Assembly: GCA_900473185.1 (NCBI GenBank)
Contig: UCKU01000013.1
Coordinates: forward strand, 350,396 to 414,395
Length of the DNA stretch: 64,000 nt
Source: Hyphomicrobiales bacterium
GTDB lineage: Bacteria; Pseudomonadota; Alphaproteobacteria; Rhizobiales; Rhizobiaceae
Reading direction: 5' to 3'
In this document: positions 24,895 through 34,032 of the stretch, piece after piece
Layout: the number at the start of each line of letters is the position of its first letter
Numbering within the stretch: the stretch's first letter is position 1
Position numbers and translations under genes: made by a program
Notes under the pieces: model-generated
The model's database searches: none
The model's input: the letters and a program-made list of their open reading frames with translations, nothing else
Told to the model about the DNA's origin: nothing

Positions 24895-24921
24895 AGCGCC
24901 GCCGCAATATGGGGCGGCGCT
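24895..24921 (+). terminator. Hairpin after rpsU
   Basis: AGCGCCGCC (24895-24903) pairs with GGCGGCGCT (24913-24921) around a 9-base loop. The following CTATTCTGG is T-rich but has no uninterrupted T run. An 11-base direct repeat CTCTATTCTGG occurs twice just after it. Confidence 0.45.
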
Positions 24922-24954
24922 CTATTCTGGCCCTCTATTCTGGAAAGGGACATC

Positions 24955-25149
24955 ATGGAAGAGTTGCGTAGTTTGACCGTTTCCGATGATCGGCTTGACG
25001 ACTGCCGCGAGGCTATTGGCCCGGATCTGCAGGATCTGATCGACGCGAGTGTCGCCTCCGGTTTTACGATCGAGGAAACTTTGATCGCGATCAGCGAACT
25101 GGTGGCAGAAGATTTCGCCTCCGCGGTGAAACTCCCGAGCGTTCACTGA
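24955..25149 (+). CDS. Small hypothetical protein
   Basis: This 64-residue acidic helical protein (MEELRSLTVSDDRLDDCREA, later GFTIEETLIAISELVAEDF) starts at an ATG after GGAAAGGGA. It sits 67 bp after rpsU in the same direction. Its size and character resemble the gene at 22018. No family is recognised. Confidence 0.5.
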   Translation: MEELRSLTVSDDRLDDCREAIGPDLQDLIDASVASGFTIEETLIAISELVAEDFASAVKLPSVH

Positions 25150-25221
25150 GGCGGAAGATCAGGGAATAGTTGCGAGCGCATCAGATCCTCCAGATCCGAG
25201 AGACATTGGAGATTCGATCAC

Positions 25222-26490
25222 TCAAGCGCGCGACACGCGGTCGCGAGACGGTGCATCATGGCTGTCGCCGACTTTTTCTTCTCCATCGAGGGCGTTCTGC
25301 ATTTCTTCGAGAACTCGAATGAGCTGCGAGGTCGCCGGCGCATTATCGCCTGAGGAGACTGTATCGGAAGCGATATGGGCGGGCGTTTTCTGCCCCGTTC
25401 GCGATAGCCCCGGTAGCAGGCTGACGATGAGTGAGGCGAAGAACTTCTTTCGGCGTTCTGCGACTTCCGCCAACAGGAAGCAAAGGATGAAACAGGCAAC
25501 GAGCAGGGCAGCCGCCATCGGAACGTGCTCCTCCACCGGATGCAGAAAGGCCGCAAACATCAGGATGAGCGGCTGGTGGACCAGATAAAGCGTAAAACTG
25601 CCGCCGGCCAGCCATTTGATCGCCGGCCCTGTCTTCACGAACATTACCGGAGCCTCATAAAGCAACGATGCCGCGCCGATGAGGTGCAGGACAATGGCAA
25701 CGCCGACCAGATTGAAGTATCCGAAATTGATCACTTCCTGAGACAGTGACCAGGTCTCGTACATGTTGGTCGCAGCGCGATCGGCGAAAAATTTCAGGCT
25801 GAAGAACAGCAAAAGCGATACGACGATCATTGTGATGGAGACGGAGCGCCGAAATGGCGGGCGTTCGATGACGCACTTCATCGTCAACCAGCCCATGAGC
25901 CACAGCGGCATATACATCAGGATTTTCGGGCCGGCGACCGCGGCCCAGAGGCCCAGCAACGGAATTTTCGCCCGCCGCGGCGAAAAGGCGAACAGGGCGA
26001 AGAACAGGTAGTACTGAACTTCGAAACCAAGCGACCAGTATGGTTCGCCACTGCCAAAAACGGCATGGGCAAACCACAACTGATTGGTGAAGGTCACATA
26101 GGCGAGCGCGGCTTCGATTGATACCGGAGTGAAAAATCCGGTATTGATGAAATCATAGTAAAAGGCGTTTGCGTGCATCCCGATGCTGTCGGCCACGAAG
26201 ATCACTGCGATCGCCAGCAGAGCAACAGGCATTATTCGAGCGAGACGGGCGACGAGGTATACGCGCCATTCTTTTTCGCTCACCTGCCCGACGTAGCTGA
26301 TGACAAATCCTGAGAGAACAAAGAAAACCGCGACGGCTTCCCGTCCCCAACCAAGAGGTCCGATCTTGATGGTGGGGAGCAGGAAAACATGCGAGTGGGA
26401 GAGAAATACGACAACGGCTGCGCCGAGCCGCAGCAGATCAAGATAGATGGAAAGATTGCCGTCAATCTTCCTGCCTTCGATCGCGCGCAT
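25222..26490 (-). CDS. Membrane acyltransferase (acyltransferase 3 / OafA type)
   Basis: This protein of about 422 residues has about ten membrane helices. It is of the family that O-acylates surface glycans. The N-terminus holds LSIYLDLLRLGAAVVVFLSH with the conserved histidine, and FVLSGFVISYVG follows. A cytoplasmic C-terminal tail of about 80 polar residues is unusual in length. The ATG at 26490 is preferred over a TTG at 26514; ribosome sites are weak for both. It stands alone, away from the main acyltransferase group at 35-40 kb. Confidence 0.87.
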   Translation of the reverse strand: MRAIEGRKIDGNLSIYLDLLRLGAAVVVFLSHSHVFLLPTIKIGPLGWGREAVAVFFVLSGFVISYVGQVSEKEWRVYLVARLARIMPVALLAIAVIFVADSIGMHANAFYYDFINTGFFTPVSIEAALAYVTFTNQLWFAHAVFGSGEPYWSLGFEVQYYLFFALFAFSPRRAKIPLLGLWAAVAGPKILMYMPLWLMGWLTMKCVIERPPFRRSVSITMIVVSLLLFFSLKFFADRAATNMYETWSLSQEVINFGYFNLVGVAIVLHLIGAASLLYEAPVMFVKTGPAIKWLAGGSFTLYLVHQPLILMFAAFLHPVEEHVPMAAALLVACFILCFLLAEVAERRKKFFASLIVSLLPGLSRTGQKTPAHIASDTVSSGDNAPATSQLIRVLEEMQNALDGEEKVGDSHDAPSRDRVSRA

Positions 26491-26682
26491 GACTGATTTC
26501 CCGTCGGATGACAAAGGGCATGTTCAGCTGGAAGCCGCTTTGTTCAGGAGCTGATTTCTGCGCGGATGCGCGAGGGCGCATTCGATCAAGCAAACCTTTT
26601 AAAAATGTTTACTGAACAAGCTTAAATATTGAGGAAACGGTTGATATTAGTGCGAATATCGCGTCGGGCGAGCGTTCGTTCG

Positions 26683-27327
26683 TTACAACCGCTCTACCCA
26701 GGTCGCCGTATATTCGGACAATCGCCGCATATGGTCGCCAGCGGAATATCCGGAGATCTTCTTTCGCGGCTTGAGATCGTGGTCGCCATCTTCCAGCCAG
26801 AGCAGATCGATCTGATCTGACAGCGTATAGGATGCGACCTCTTCCCTTGATCCGAAGGGATCACGCGTTCCCTGGCAGATCAATGTGGGCGTGCGCAGGC
26901 TTTCCAGATGCGCGGTGCGGAGTTGGTCCGGTTTGCCGGGCGGGTGAAACGGATATCCGAGGCAAAGCAGGCCCCGGACTTTCTTCGCCACAAAACTCTC
27001 ATCGGCGATCATGCTTGCAACGCGGCCTCCCATCGACTTGCCACCGATGACGAGTCTGCCGGCATTTAGTTCGCCGATCGCCGCGCGATATTCATCCAGG
27101 AGATGGTCGGCATGCGGAGGAGGCTTGACGGCTCCGGTCAGTCGACGCTGCGCCATGTAGGCGAACTCGAATCGCGCCACCCTGAATCCTCCATCTGCGA
27201 GCGCTTTCGATAGATCCGTCATCGACGCGGAATCCATCGCTCCGCCTGCGCCATGCGCGAGGAGGATCGTGAAGGTGGCCGTTTCCGGTCCCGTGATCAA
27301 AAAGCTGGTCATTCCTTTTGCTCTCAT
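26683..27327 (-). CDS. Alpha/beta hydrolase (KANL3/Tex30-like)
   Basis: This 214-residue cytoplasmic hydrolase has LLAHGAGGAMDS (oxyanion region), nucleophile elbow VIGGKSMGGRVAS, acid in ICQGTRDPFG and the histidine in EDGDHDLKPR. The SMGG elbow and length fit the small KANL3/Tex30-type hydrolases. The substrate is unknown. An internal ATG at 27312 is an alternative start. Confidence 0.85.
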   Translation of the reverse strand: MRAKGMTSFLITGPETATFTILLAHGAGGAMDSASMTDLSKALADGGFRVARFEFAYMAQRRLTGAVKPPPHADHLLDEYRAAIGELNAGRLVIGGKSMGGRVASMIADESFVAKKVRGLLCLGYPFHPPGKPDQLRTAHLESLRTPTLICQGTRDPFGSREEVASYTLSDQIDLLWLEDGDHDLKPRKKISGYSAGDHMRRLSEYTATWVERL

Positions 27328-27620
27328 TGTGAGTCCATCACACTGGCAGCGTCATTCTGCGAGCGAATGTGCGATTTTAGCAAGAGCATGGCGTTTCATT
27401 CGAACCAAGGCTTTCCGATTTCCTGTCGCGTTTGAAATCAACGAGAGCCCTGGTTCTCCGGGCAAAAGCCCGAACTGGAATTGGCTGGAAGTGCGAAATT
27501 TGTGGATGGGTCGCCGCCGCTTCAGGGAGCCATTTTTCGGCCCCACCAGTCCCGCGTTAACGATTTGTTAACCATGAAGCAGCTAAAGCTTTTAAATCGA
27601 AATTAACCAAGTTTACTAAC
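27328..27620 (+). promoter_or_regulatory. minCDE promoter region with two CtrA boxes
   Basis: Two perfect TTAA-N7-TTAAC sequences occur at 27557-27572 and 27592-27607, just upstream of the minC start at 27621. This is the consensus bound by the cell-cycle regulator CtrA of Alphaproteobacteria. The region is AT-rich. No gene is seen in the remaining upstream part. Confidence 0.75.
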
Positions 27621-28358
27621 GTGTTAACCGAAGCGCGCTCCATTCGTATCAAAGGCAGATCGTTTCTTGCGGTCGTGCTGACGCCTGATCTGCCATTCGA
27701 GGACTGGCTCGTACGCCTCGACGACCTCGCTGCGCGCTCCGCTGGGTTTTTCCTCGGCAGGCCGGTGGTTCTGGACGTGAGTGAGCTCTCACTGGATCGT
27801 GCCGCGCTCAAGGCAATGGTTGCGGCTCTCGGTGAGCGTGGCGTCAGGGTGATGGGCATTGAAGGTGCACGGCCATCGCAGCTCGATGCCAGCATGCCGC
27901 CGGGCATGGTTGGTGGGCGCCCGGCTGCTGACGTCGAGATGCCCGCAGCTGATGCCCAGGCGCAGAAGCCAGGTAGGGCGCAGCCGGCCGAGGTGCGGGA
28001 AGTTGTTGCGCCGGTTGTGCGCGCTGCTCTGTCGTCGCTGGTATTGCACGAACCGGTACGCTCCGGCCAGTCGATCGTCTTTCCCGAAGGGGATGTAACG
28101 GTCATTGGATCCATCGCTTCGGGGGCTGAAGTTATCGCCGGTGGCTCGATCCACGTTTATGGCGCGCTTCGTGGGCGCGCACTTGCCGGATCGATCGGCA
28201 ATTCGGCGGCGCGAATCTTTTGCCGCAAGCTTGAGGCCGAGCTTCTGGCAATCGACGGGATCTACAAGACGGCGGACGATCTGCCGGCGGAGCTGCGCGG
28301 TCAGGCCGTACAGCTGTGGCTTGAGAACGACGCGATCATGGCATCGCGACTGACTTAA
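27621..28358 (+). CDS. minC: Septum-site determining protein MinC
   Basis: MinC inhibits FtsZ ring assembly away from midcell and works with MinD at the membrane. The 245-residue protein has the N-terminal FtsZ-inhibiting domain (SIRIKGRSFLAVVL) and the C-terminal beta-helix MinD-binding domain (VRSGQSIVFPEGDVTVIG, GSIHVYGALRGRALAG). It starts with GTG at 27621; no ATG is available in frame upstream. It is the first gene of the minCDE operon. Confidence 0.96.
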   Translation: MLTEARSIRIKGRSFLAVVLTPDLPFEDWLVRLDDLAARSAGFFLGRPVVLDVSELSLDRAALKAMVAALGERGVRVMGIEGARPSQLDASMPPGMVGGRPAADVEMPAADAQAQKPGRAQPAEVREVVAPVVRAALSSLVLHEPVRSGQSIVFPEGDVTVIGSIASGAEVIAGGSIHVYGALRGRALAGSIGNSAARIFCRKLEAELLAIDGIYKTADDLPAELRGQAVQLWLENDAIMASRLT

Positions 28359-28388
28359 CTGGGTGAATGGTTGAAACAGGAGAGGGAT

Positions 28389-29204
28389 ATGGGAAAAGTC
28401 ATTGTTGTAACCTCGGGTAAAGGTGGCGTTGGCAAGACAACCTCGACTGCGGCGTTGGGGGCAGCGCTGGCGCAAAGGAACGAGAAGGTTGTCGTCGTTG
28501 ATTTCGACGTCGGTCTTCGCAACCTCGATCTCGTCATGGGTGCCGAACGTCGGGTCGTCTATGACATGATCAATGTCATCCAGGGCGATGCGAAGCTCAC
28601 GCAGGCTCTAATTCGCGACAAGCGGCTGGAGACACTATTCCTACTGCCGGCATCCCAGACCCGCGACAAGGACTGCCTCACCGAAGAAGGTGTCGAGCGC
28701 GTCATCGGCGAGCTGAAGAAACATTTCGACTGGGTCATCTGCGATAGCCCAGCCGGTATCGAACGCGGCGCAACGCTGGCGATGCGGCATGCCGATATTG
28801 CTGTCGTCGTCACCAATCCGGAAGTTTCCTCGGTGCGTGATTCCGATCGCATCATCGGTCTTCTGGATGCCAAGACGGAAAAGGCTGAGCGCGGCGAGCG
28901 CATCGAAAAGCATCTGCTTCTGACCCGCTACGATGTCACCCGCGCCGAACGCGGCGACATGCTGAAGGTGGATGACGTGCTCGAGATCCTGTCGATCCCG
29001 CTGCTCGGCATCATCCCGGAAAGCATGGATGTGCTGCGTGCTTCCAACCTCGGCGCTCCGGTCACGCTTGCAGACCAGAACAGCGCGCCGGCAAAGGCCT
29101 ATTTCGAAGCAGTCCGCCGCCTTAATGGTGAAGTTCTCCCGGTGACGGTACCAGGCGAGAAGCGGGGTCTGTTCGGTAAGATCTTCGGACGGAGGGCAGC
29201 ATGA
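28389..29204 (+). CDS. minD: Septum-site determining ATPase MinD
   Basis: This membrane-cycling ParA-type ATPase recruits MinC and is released by MinE. It shows deviant Walker A VVTSGKGGVGKTTS, switch FDVGLRNLD and CDSPAGIE, and ends in an amphipathic membrane-targeting helix (KRGLFGKIFGRR). The ATG at 28389 follows GGAGAGGG and matches the family start MGKVIVVTSG; an in-frame upstream start at 28371 is not used. It overlaps minE by four bases. Confidence 0.97.
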   Translation: MGKVIVVTSGKGGVGKTTSTAALGAALAQRNEKVVVVDFDVGLRNLDLVMGAERRVVYDMINVIQGDAKLTQALIRDKRLETLFLLPASQTRDKDCLTEEGVERVIGELKKHFDWVICDSPAGIERGATLAMRHADIAVVVTNPEVSSVRDSDRIIGLLDAKTEKAERGERIEKHLLLTRYDVTRAERGDMLKVDDVLEILSIPLLGIIPESMDVLRASNLGAPVTLADQNSAPAKAYFEAVRRLNGEVLPVTVPGEKRGLFGKIFGRRAA

Positions 29205-29458
29205 GCGTATTCGATTTCTTTCAGAAGAGGAAAACCGCGCCGGTTGCGCGCGAGCGCCTGCAACTGCTTCTGGCACACGAGCGTATGTCTCCCGGTTCGG
29301 ATCTCGTATCTCTTCTCAGAGAGGAGATCCTTGCCGTTATCGCCAAACACGTCGAGATCGAGGGTGATCGCCTGCAGATAAGGATTGATCGTGGCGAGAA
29401 CGTCTCGATCCTCGAAATCGACGTCGAGATCCCCGCCAAAGCAGCCCGGGCGGCTTGA
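29201..29458 (+). CDS. minE: Cell division topological specificity factor MinE
   Basis: MinE stimulates MinD ATPase and drives pole-to-pole oscillation. The 85-residue protein has the typical start MSVFDFFQKRK, MinD-interaction helix (APVARERLQLLLAHER) and a C-terminal dimerisation domain. Start overlaps the minD stop (ATGA). Confidence 0.96.
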   Translation: MSVFDFFQKRKTAPVARERLQLLLAHERMSPGSDLVSLLREEILAVIAKHVEIEGDRLQIRIDRGENVSILEIDVEIPAKAARAA

Positions 29459-29470
29459 GGTTCGAATAGA

Positions 29471-29502
29471 TTATCCGGGAGACGGAAATGTCTCCCGGAT
29501 AA
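29471..29502 (+). terminator. Long hairpin after minE
   Basis: A perfect 12-bp stem (TTATCCGGGAGA and TCTCCCGGATAA) with an 8-base loop starts 12 bases after the minE stop. No T run follows, so it is either a weak intrinsic terminator or an mRNA 3'-end stabiliser. Confidence 0.6.
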
Positions 29503-29547
29503 GTCCTCATGATCATCATGGTGATGGCACGCGGCAGATTTCTGTTG

Positions 29548-30435
29548 CTACAGGACCACCGGCGATAGACCACAGTCCGCGCGGAACGCCTTGAAACCAC
29601 TGAGCGCACGCAGCGAGCGGCCGTCATCGATGGCGGCGAGGTCGAGAATGACAGCGTTGGCGATCGTCATGGGAACGACGAGCGATTGGGACTCGCCGGC
29701 TTCACCGCGGGAAACCGAGATCTGACGGTCGGGTGCAGGATCGATGCGGGCGCTGAGCAGATCGGTCAGCGCCAGGACCTTGGCGCCTCTTTCTGCGGCA
29801 ATCTTCCTGATCTGATGGATGAGTGGCGAGGCCTTGCGGAAAGCGAGCAGCCAGACAACGTCGCTAGGTCCCAATGTCGCGAGCGCTTCGGCGATCAGAT
29901 GCATCTGGCTGGCGAGATCGACTGCCGGATAACCCGAGCGATTGAGCCTCAGCGCGATGAGCGAGGCAAGGGCGGCAGAATGGCCACGCCCGAAGACGAA
30001 GACCCGGCGGCAATCGCGTAGCACTTCCGAAAAGCCTCTGACATCGGCATCGGAGACGGCGTTGCGCACCTGCTGTAGGGCTGCAATCTCGCTATCGAGA
30101 ACGGAGGAAAGCACGCCGCCGTCTTCCGCCCGGACGAGACGGGCGGCCATGCGGGCGGCCGGACTTTCGAAATCGCCGCCTCCTTCGATAAGATTCGCCT
30201 GCAGGAAGGTGCGGAATTCAGGATAACCTTTGAAGCCGAGGCGGCGTGCCAGCCGCACGGCTGAGGCCGGGTGCACTCCGGCGCGGAAGGAGACGGCCTT
30301 ACCGTTTTCCATCGCGGCGCGAATGGGGTCCTGCATCATCACGTCGAGAAGGCGCGTGTCGGCTTCGGTAAGCTTTGTCGAGTTGCGGCTGATAAGATCG
30401 CCGAGAAGCTGCGGAATTTCGCTCTGTCTTTCCAT
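29548..30435 (-). CDS. RpiR/MurR-family regulator (HTH-SIS)
   Basis: This 295-residue regulator has an N-terminal RpiR helix-turn-helix (GVHPASAVRLARRLGFKGYP) and a C-terminal SIS sugar-phosphate-binding domain (VFVFGRGHSAALASLIALRL). It lies 50 bp after the ABC ATPase gene in the same direction and is probably the last gene of the glycerol-phosphate import cluster, sensing a phosphorylated sugar or polyol. It may repress or activate the cluster. Confidence 0.88.
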   Translation of the reverse strand: MERQSEIPQLLGDLISRNSTKLTEADTRLLDVMMQDPIRAAMENGKAVSFRAGVHPASAVRLARRLGFKGYPEFRTFLQANLIEGGGDFESPAARMAARLVRAEDGGVLSSVLDSEIAALQQVRNAVSDADVRGFSEVLRDCRRVFVFGRGHSAALASLIALRLNRSGYPAVDLASQMHLIAEALATLGPSDVVWLLAFRKASPLIHQIRKIAAERGAKVLALTDLLSARIDPAPDRQISVSRGEAGESQSLVVPMTIANAVILDLAAIDDGRSLRALSGFKAFRADCGLSPVVL

Positions 30436-30485
30436 TGCATCACTTCTTGCGGTGCCGCTTCCGAGGCAGGAGCGGTCAGCGGCGT

Positions 30486-31532
30486 CTAAATTCGACGATC
30501 TCCGGCTGAAAGATCGACGCGGCTCCCGCTCTGGTTATCGAAAAACACGGCCTGGTCAAGGTCGCACATGACCCAGAAGTTGTCGGCATGGCGCGGCACA
30601 TCCTTGCGCGAACTGGTGAGCGTGATGCGCCCGGCCGGGCTGTCGCAGTGGAGGATGATATCAGAACCTGTCATCTCCGACAGCATGAGCCGGACAGGCA
30701 GGGCGGGTTCGGCAGGTTCCTCGGCACGGATCGCCATGGATTCGGGTCTTAATCCGGCGGTCAGTCCCTGCCGGCCCTGCCAGCCGGGAAGATGTTCGAC
30801 AGGCAGGAAATTCATTGCGGGAACGCCGAGGAAGCCCGCGATAAAGCGGTTCTGCGGCTGGTCATAGATCGCTTCAGGAGCGTCGAACTGCAGGAGATCG
30901 CCGTCCTTCATCACCGCAATCCTGTCGGCCAATGAGAGTGCCTCGGTCTGGTCATGCGTCACATAGACGATGGTGGCGCCGAGCTGGCGGTGCAGCTCCT
31001 TGATTTCGGTGCGCATGGCGACGCGCAGTGCGTTGTCGAGATTCGACAGCGGTTCGTCCATCAGGAAGATGGAACTGTTGCGCGCCATCGCCCGTCCCAT
31101 CGCCACACGCTGACGCTGGCCGCCTGAAAGCGCGCCCGGCTTGCGATTGAGATAGGGTTCGAGCTGCAGTGTCTTGGCCACACTTTCAGCCCGCGCATTG
31201 CGCTCGGCCTTGGGCATACCGCGCAGTTCCAGGCCGAACGCAATGTTTTCGCGCACGCTCATGTGCGGATAAAGCGCATAGTTCTGGAAAATCATGGCGA
31301 TGTCGCGATCCTGCGGCGCAAGATCGTTGGCACGCCGGCTGCCGATTTCGATATCGCCCTCTTCGCAGCGCTCCAGCCCGGCAATCAGGCGCAGCAGGGT
31401 GGACTTGCCGCAGCCTGACGGGCCGACGATGACCACGAACTCGCCCGACTTGATATCCATGGACACGCCGTGGAGGACTTCCGGCCCACCGGGATAGGAC
31501 TTTCTGATGTCGCGAAGGGTGATACCGCTCAT
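30486..31532 (-). CDS. ABC transporter ATP-binding protein (UgpC/MalK type)
   Basis: This is the ATPase subunit of the importer, 348 residues. It has Walker A VGPSGCGKST, Q-loop in FQNYALYPH, signature LSGGQRQRVAMGRA, Walker B IFLMDEPLSNLD and H-loop VTHD, followed by a TOBE regulatory domain with LTAGLRPESM. The ATG at 31532 overlaps the phosphodiesterase stop by four bases; the frame to 31658 is not used. Confidence 0.93.
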   Translation of the reverse strand: MSGITLRDIRKSYPGGPEVLHGVSMDIKSGEFVVIVGPSGCGKSTLLRLIAGLERCEEGDIEIGSRRANDLAPQDRDIAMIFQNYALYPHMSVRENIAFGLELRGMPKAERNARAESVAKTLQLEPYLNRKPGALSGGQRQRVAMGRAMARNSSIFLMDEPLSNLDNALRVAMRTEIKELHRQLGATIVYVTHDQTEALSLADRIAVMKDGDLLQFDAPEAIYDQPQNRFIAGFLGVPAMNFLPVEHLPGWQGRQGLTAGLRPESMAIRAEEPAEPALPVRLMLSEMTGSDIILHCDSPAGRITLTSSRKDVPRHADNFWVMCDLDQAVFFDNQSGSRVDLSAGDRRI

Positions 31533-32278
31533 TGTGCGCCCTCCGCCCCGAAGCTGTTGCGAATGGCAATGGCAAGGCTCGGCCGGTCCGTCGTGAAGAC
31601 CTTGACGCCGAGTGCCAGCACCTTTTCGATCTGCCGTGCCGAATGGGCGGCCCAGCAACCGAAATCGAGACCGGCTGCCATGATTTCGGCCATCAGAGCG
31701 GAATCGGCGGTATCCACATGGACGCCGATTTCGGGGATGTCATGCGCTTTCGCCACTTCAATCACAGCCCTGGTCCCAAGCTGACGCAACACTGGCGGAC
31801 TGACGAGCCAGAGCTTCGGTTGGCTGGTGGCCGCCGACAGCGCATCCTGCGATTCCACCAGAAAAGATGAGAAGATCGTCCTTTCAAGCATGTTATGGCG
31901 CGCGAGCGTTTCGACGACGCGGGGCACGAAGTCGTCGTAGGGGCGGCCATCGACGCCAGGCTTGATCTCGCAGCGAAAATTCACCGTGCTGTCGGAATAG
32001 ATCGCACAGAGTTCTTCCAGCGAGATCGGATGTCCGCCGGCGCCGTAATTGATGACGGCGGCGCGAACCTCCGCTTCGCTTATGGCGGCGATCGCGCCGC
32101 TCCGGTCCGTCGTGCCGTCAAGCGTTGCGTCGTGATGGATCATGATCGCGCCATCGGCTGTCGGATGGACGTCGAACTCGACCTCTTCCAGCGGCATTTT
32201 TGCCGTTGCGACGAAACCTTGCGGCGTGCTGTCGCCGAACTCCAGAGTGCCGCCGCGATGCGAAGCGATGCGTGTCAT
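31529..32278 (-). CDS. Glycerophosphodiester phosphodiesterase (UgpQ-like)
   Basis: This cytoplasmic enzyme hydrolyses glycerophosphodiesters to sn-glycerol-3-phosphate and an alcohol. Motifs are IASHRGGTLE, EEVEFDVHPTADGAIMIHHD; all catalytic positions are present. About 249 residues. An ATG at 32299 is also open, but family members start at MTRIASHRGG. Placement between permease and ATPase genes marks the importer as one for glycerol phosphate or its diesters. Confidence 0.9.
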   Translation of the reverse strand: MTRIASHRGGTLEFGDSTPQGFVATAKMPLEEVEFDVHPTADGAIMIHHDATLDGTTDRSGAIAAISEAEVRAAVINYGAGGHPISLEELCAIYSDSTVNFRCEIKPGVDGRPYDDFVPRVVETLARHNMLERTIFSSFLVESQDALSAATSQPKLWLVSPPVLRQLGTRAVIEVAKAHDIPEIGVHVDTADSALMAEIMAAGLDFGCWAAHSARQIEKVLALGVKVFTTDRPSLAIAIRNSFGAEGAQ

Positions 32279-32301
32279 TCTATGCTTGTCCTTGTTCATG
32301 A

Positions 32302-33111
32302 TTATTTGACCGCGCCGAGCGTGATGCCGCGCACGAGATGGCGCTCGACCAGCAGGAAGCCGAGCAGCACGGGCAACATGCTGAGGGTGCAGGCGGCCAT
32401 GACGAGCGGCCAGTCGACCAGGCCCTCACCGGGATTGATGCGATAGAGGCGGGCAAGGCCGATCTGCAGCGTGTAGAGGTCTTCCTTGCCGACGGCGACG
32501 AGCGGCCAGATGTAATTGTTCCATTCGGTGATGAAGATATAGAGGCCCATCGAGAAGATGGCGGGCTTTGCAATCGGCACGATCACCCGCCAGAGCACCT
32601 GCAACGGTGTCGCGCCATCCATATAGGCGGCTTCGTCCAGCGCCTTCGGAATACCTTTGATGTATTGGCGCAGGAAGAAGGCGGCAAAGCCGTTCGAGAT
32701 CGCCGGCAGGATGAGGCCGGCATAGGTATCAAGCAATCCGGCCTTGGCAAGCGTCAGATAGTTGGGGATCAGGCTGATATGGCTTGGGATCATCAAGGTT
32801 GCGACGGTCGCCCCGAAGAGGAGATTGCCGCCGCGAAACTGGTAGCGGGCAAAGGCGAAGGCGGCCATGGTCGCGACCGTGATGCCCAGCAGCGTCACCA
32901 GGCCGGAGACGATGATGCTGTTCAGAAGATAGCGAGCGAAATTGTACTCGGTGACGGCACGAACATAGTTGTCCAGCGTGAACTCGTACCTGCCCGTGTA
33001 ATAGGCTTGCACCGTCTCGAAGGACATCCAGATCGAATAGAGCACGGGCGACAGGAAGATCAGCCCGGCAAGCAGCGCGAGCCCGGTCAACAGGCGGTTC
33101 TTAAGCCTCAT
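32302..33111 (-). CDS. ABC transporter permease (UgpE/MalG type)
   Basis: This inner-membrane permease has 269 residues and six helices. The EAA loop (AAYMDGATPLQVLWRVIVPI) that docks the ATPase is visible. It overlaps the other permease gene by 11 bases. It pairs with the neighbouring UgpA-type permease. Confidence 0.92.
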   Translation of the reverse strand: MRLKNRLLTGLALLAGLIFLSPVLYSIWMSFETVQAYYTGRYEFTLDNYVRAVTEYNFARYLLNSIIVSGLVTLLGITVATMAAFAFARYQFRGGNLLFGATVATLMIPSHISLIPNYLTLAKAGLLDTYAGLILPAISNGFAAFFLRQYIKGIPKALDEAAYMDGATPLQVLWRVIVPIAKPAIFSMGLYIFITEWNNYIWPLVAVGKEDLYTLQIGLARLYRINPGEGLVDWPLVMAACTLSMLPVLLGFLLVERHLVRGITLGAVK

Positions 33112-33970
33112 AGTGGACCCTCCTGCCGATGACGAAGGATTTGATCAGCGCGAGCACAATCAGGAAGATGAAAAGCAGGACGGCGAGCGCCGAACCCCTG
33201 CCGATGTCGAAGAGGGTAAAACCCACGCGATAGAGCAGGTTGACGAGCATGTCGGTAGCACCTGCAGGGCCGCCATGGGTCATGATGTTGACGATGGTGA
33301 AGACCTGGAAGGCCTCGATCACGGAAATCACCAGCAGGAAATAGGTGGTCGGCATGACGAGCGGTACGGTGATCCTGCGGTACACATGGAAGCGCCGGCC
33401 GCCATCGACGGCGGCGGCATCATAGAGCTCCTGCGGCACGGCCTGCAGGCCTGCGATATAGATGACGATATCGTAGCCGAGCTGTTTCCACGTATTGACA
33501 AAGATCAGCACCCACAGTGCAAGCTGCGGATCCTGTAGCCATTGCACCTTGCCGAGACCGAGTGAGGTCAGCGCGGCGTTCACCATGCCATAATCGGTGG
33601 CGAAGACCCAGGAGAAGACGACCGCAATCGAGACGGTTGATGTGACGGAGGGAAGGAAGAGTGCCCCGCGCAAGAGCCGCGAGGGCAATGTCTCGCGGAC
33701 GAGATAGCTTGCGACCGCCAGCGCCAGCGCCAGTCTGATCGGTACTGAAATCAGCGCGAAGATGGCGGTGACCTGTAGCGAGTTCCAGAAGTCGCGGGAA
33801 TTCAGCAGCAGGCGGTAGTTCTCAAAGCCGACGAAAGGCATGGTCGGCGACAGGAAGTCCCAGTGCCGGAAACTGAGGTTCACGCTGGTGATGACGGGAA
33901 TATACGTGAAGACCGTGATGAAGATCATCAACGGTGCGACGAGGAGATAGGGTGTGAGTTTGCGCAGCAT
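33101..33970 (-). CDS. ABC transporter permease (UgpA/MalF type)
   Basis: This inner-membrane permease has 289 residues and six helices. It shows the EAA loop (DAAAVDGGRRFHVYRRITVP). It follows the binding-protein gene by 62 bp and overlaps the second permease. Confidence 0.92.
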   Translation of the reverse strand: MLRKLTPYLLVAPLMIFITVFTYIPVITSVNLSFRHWDFLSPTMPFVGFENYRLLLNSRDFWNSLQVTAIFALISVPIRLALALAVASYLVRETLPSRLLRGALFLPSVTSTVSIAVVFSWVFATDYGMVNAALTSLGLGKVQWLQDPQLALWVLIFVNTWKQLGYDIVIYIAGLQAVPQELYDAAAVDGGRRFHVYRRITVPLVMPTTYFLLVISVIEAFQVFTIVNIMTHGGPAGATDMLVNLLYRVGFTLFDIGRGSALAVLLFIFLIVLALIKSFVIGRRVHYEA

Positions 33971-34032
33971 GGGACCGGAACAGTTGAGACGACGGGCCGT
34001 TCAAGACCCGCCGTATTGCTGAAGTGAGAGGC

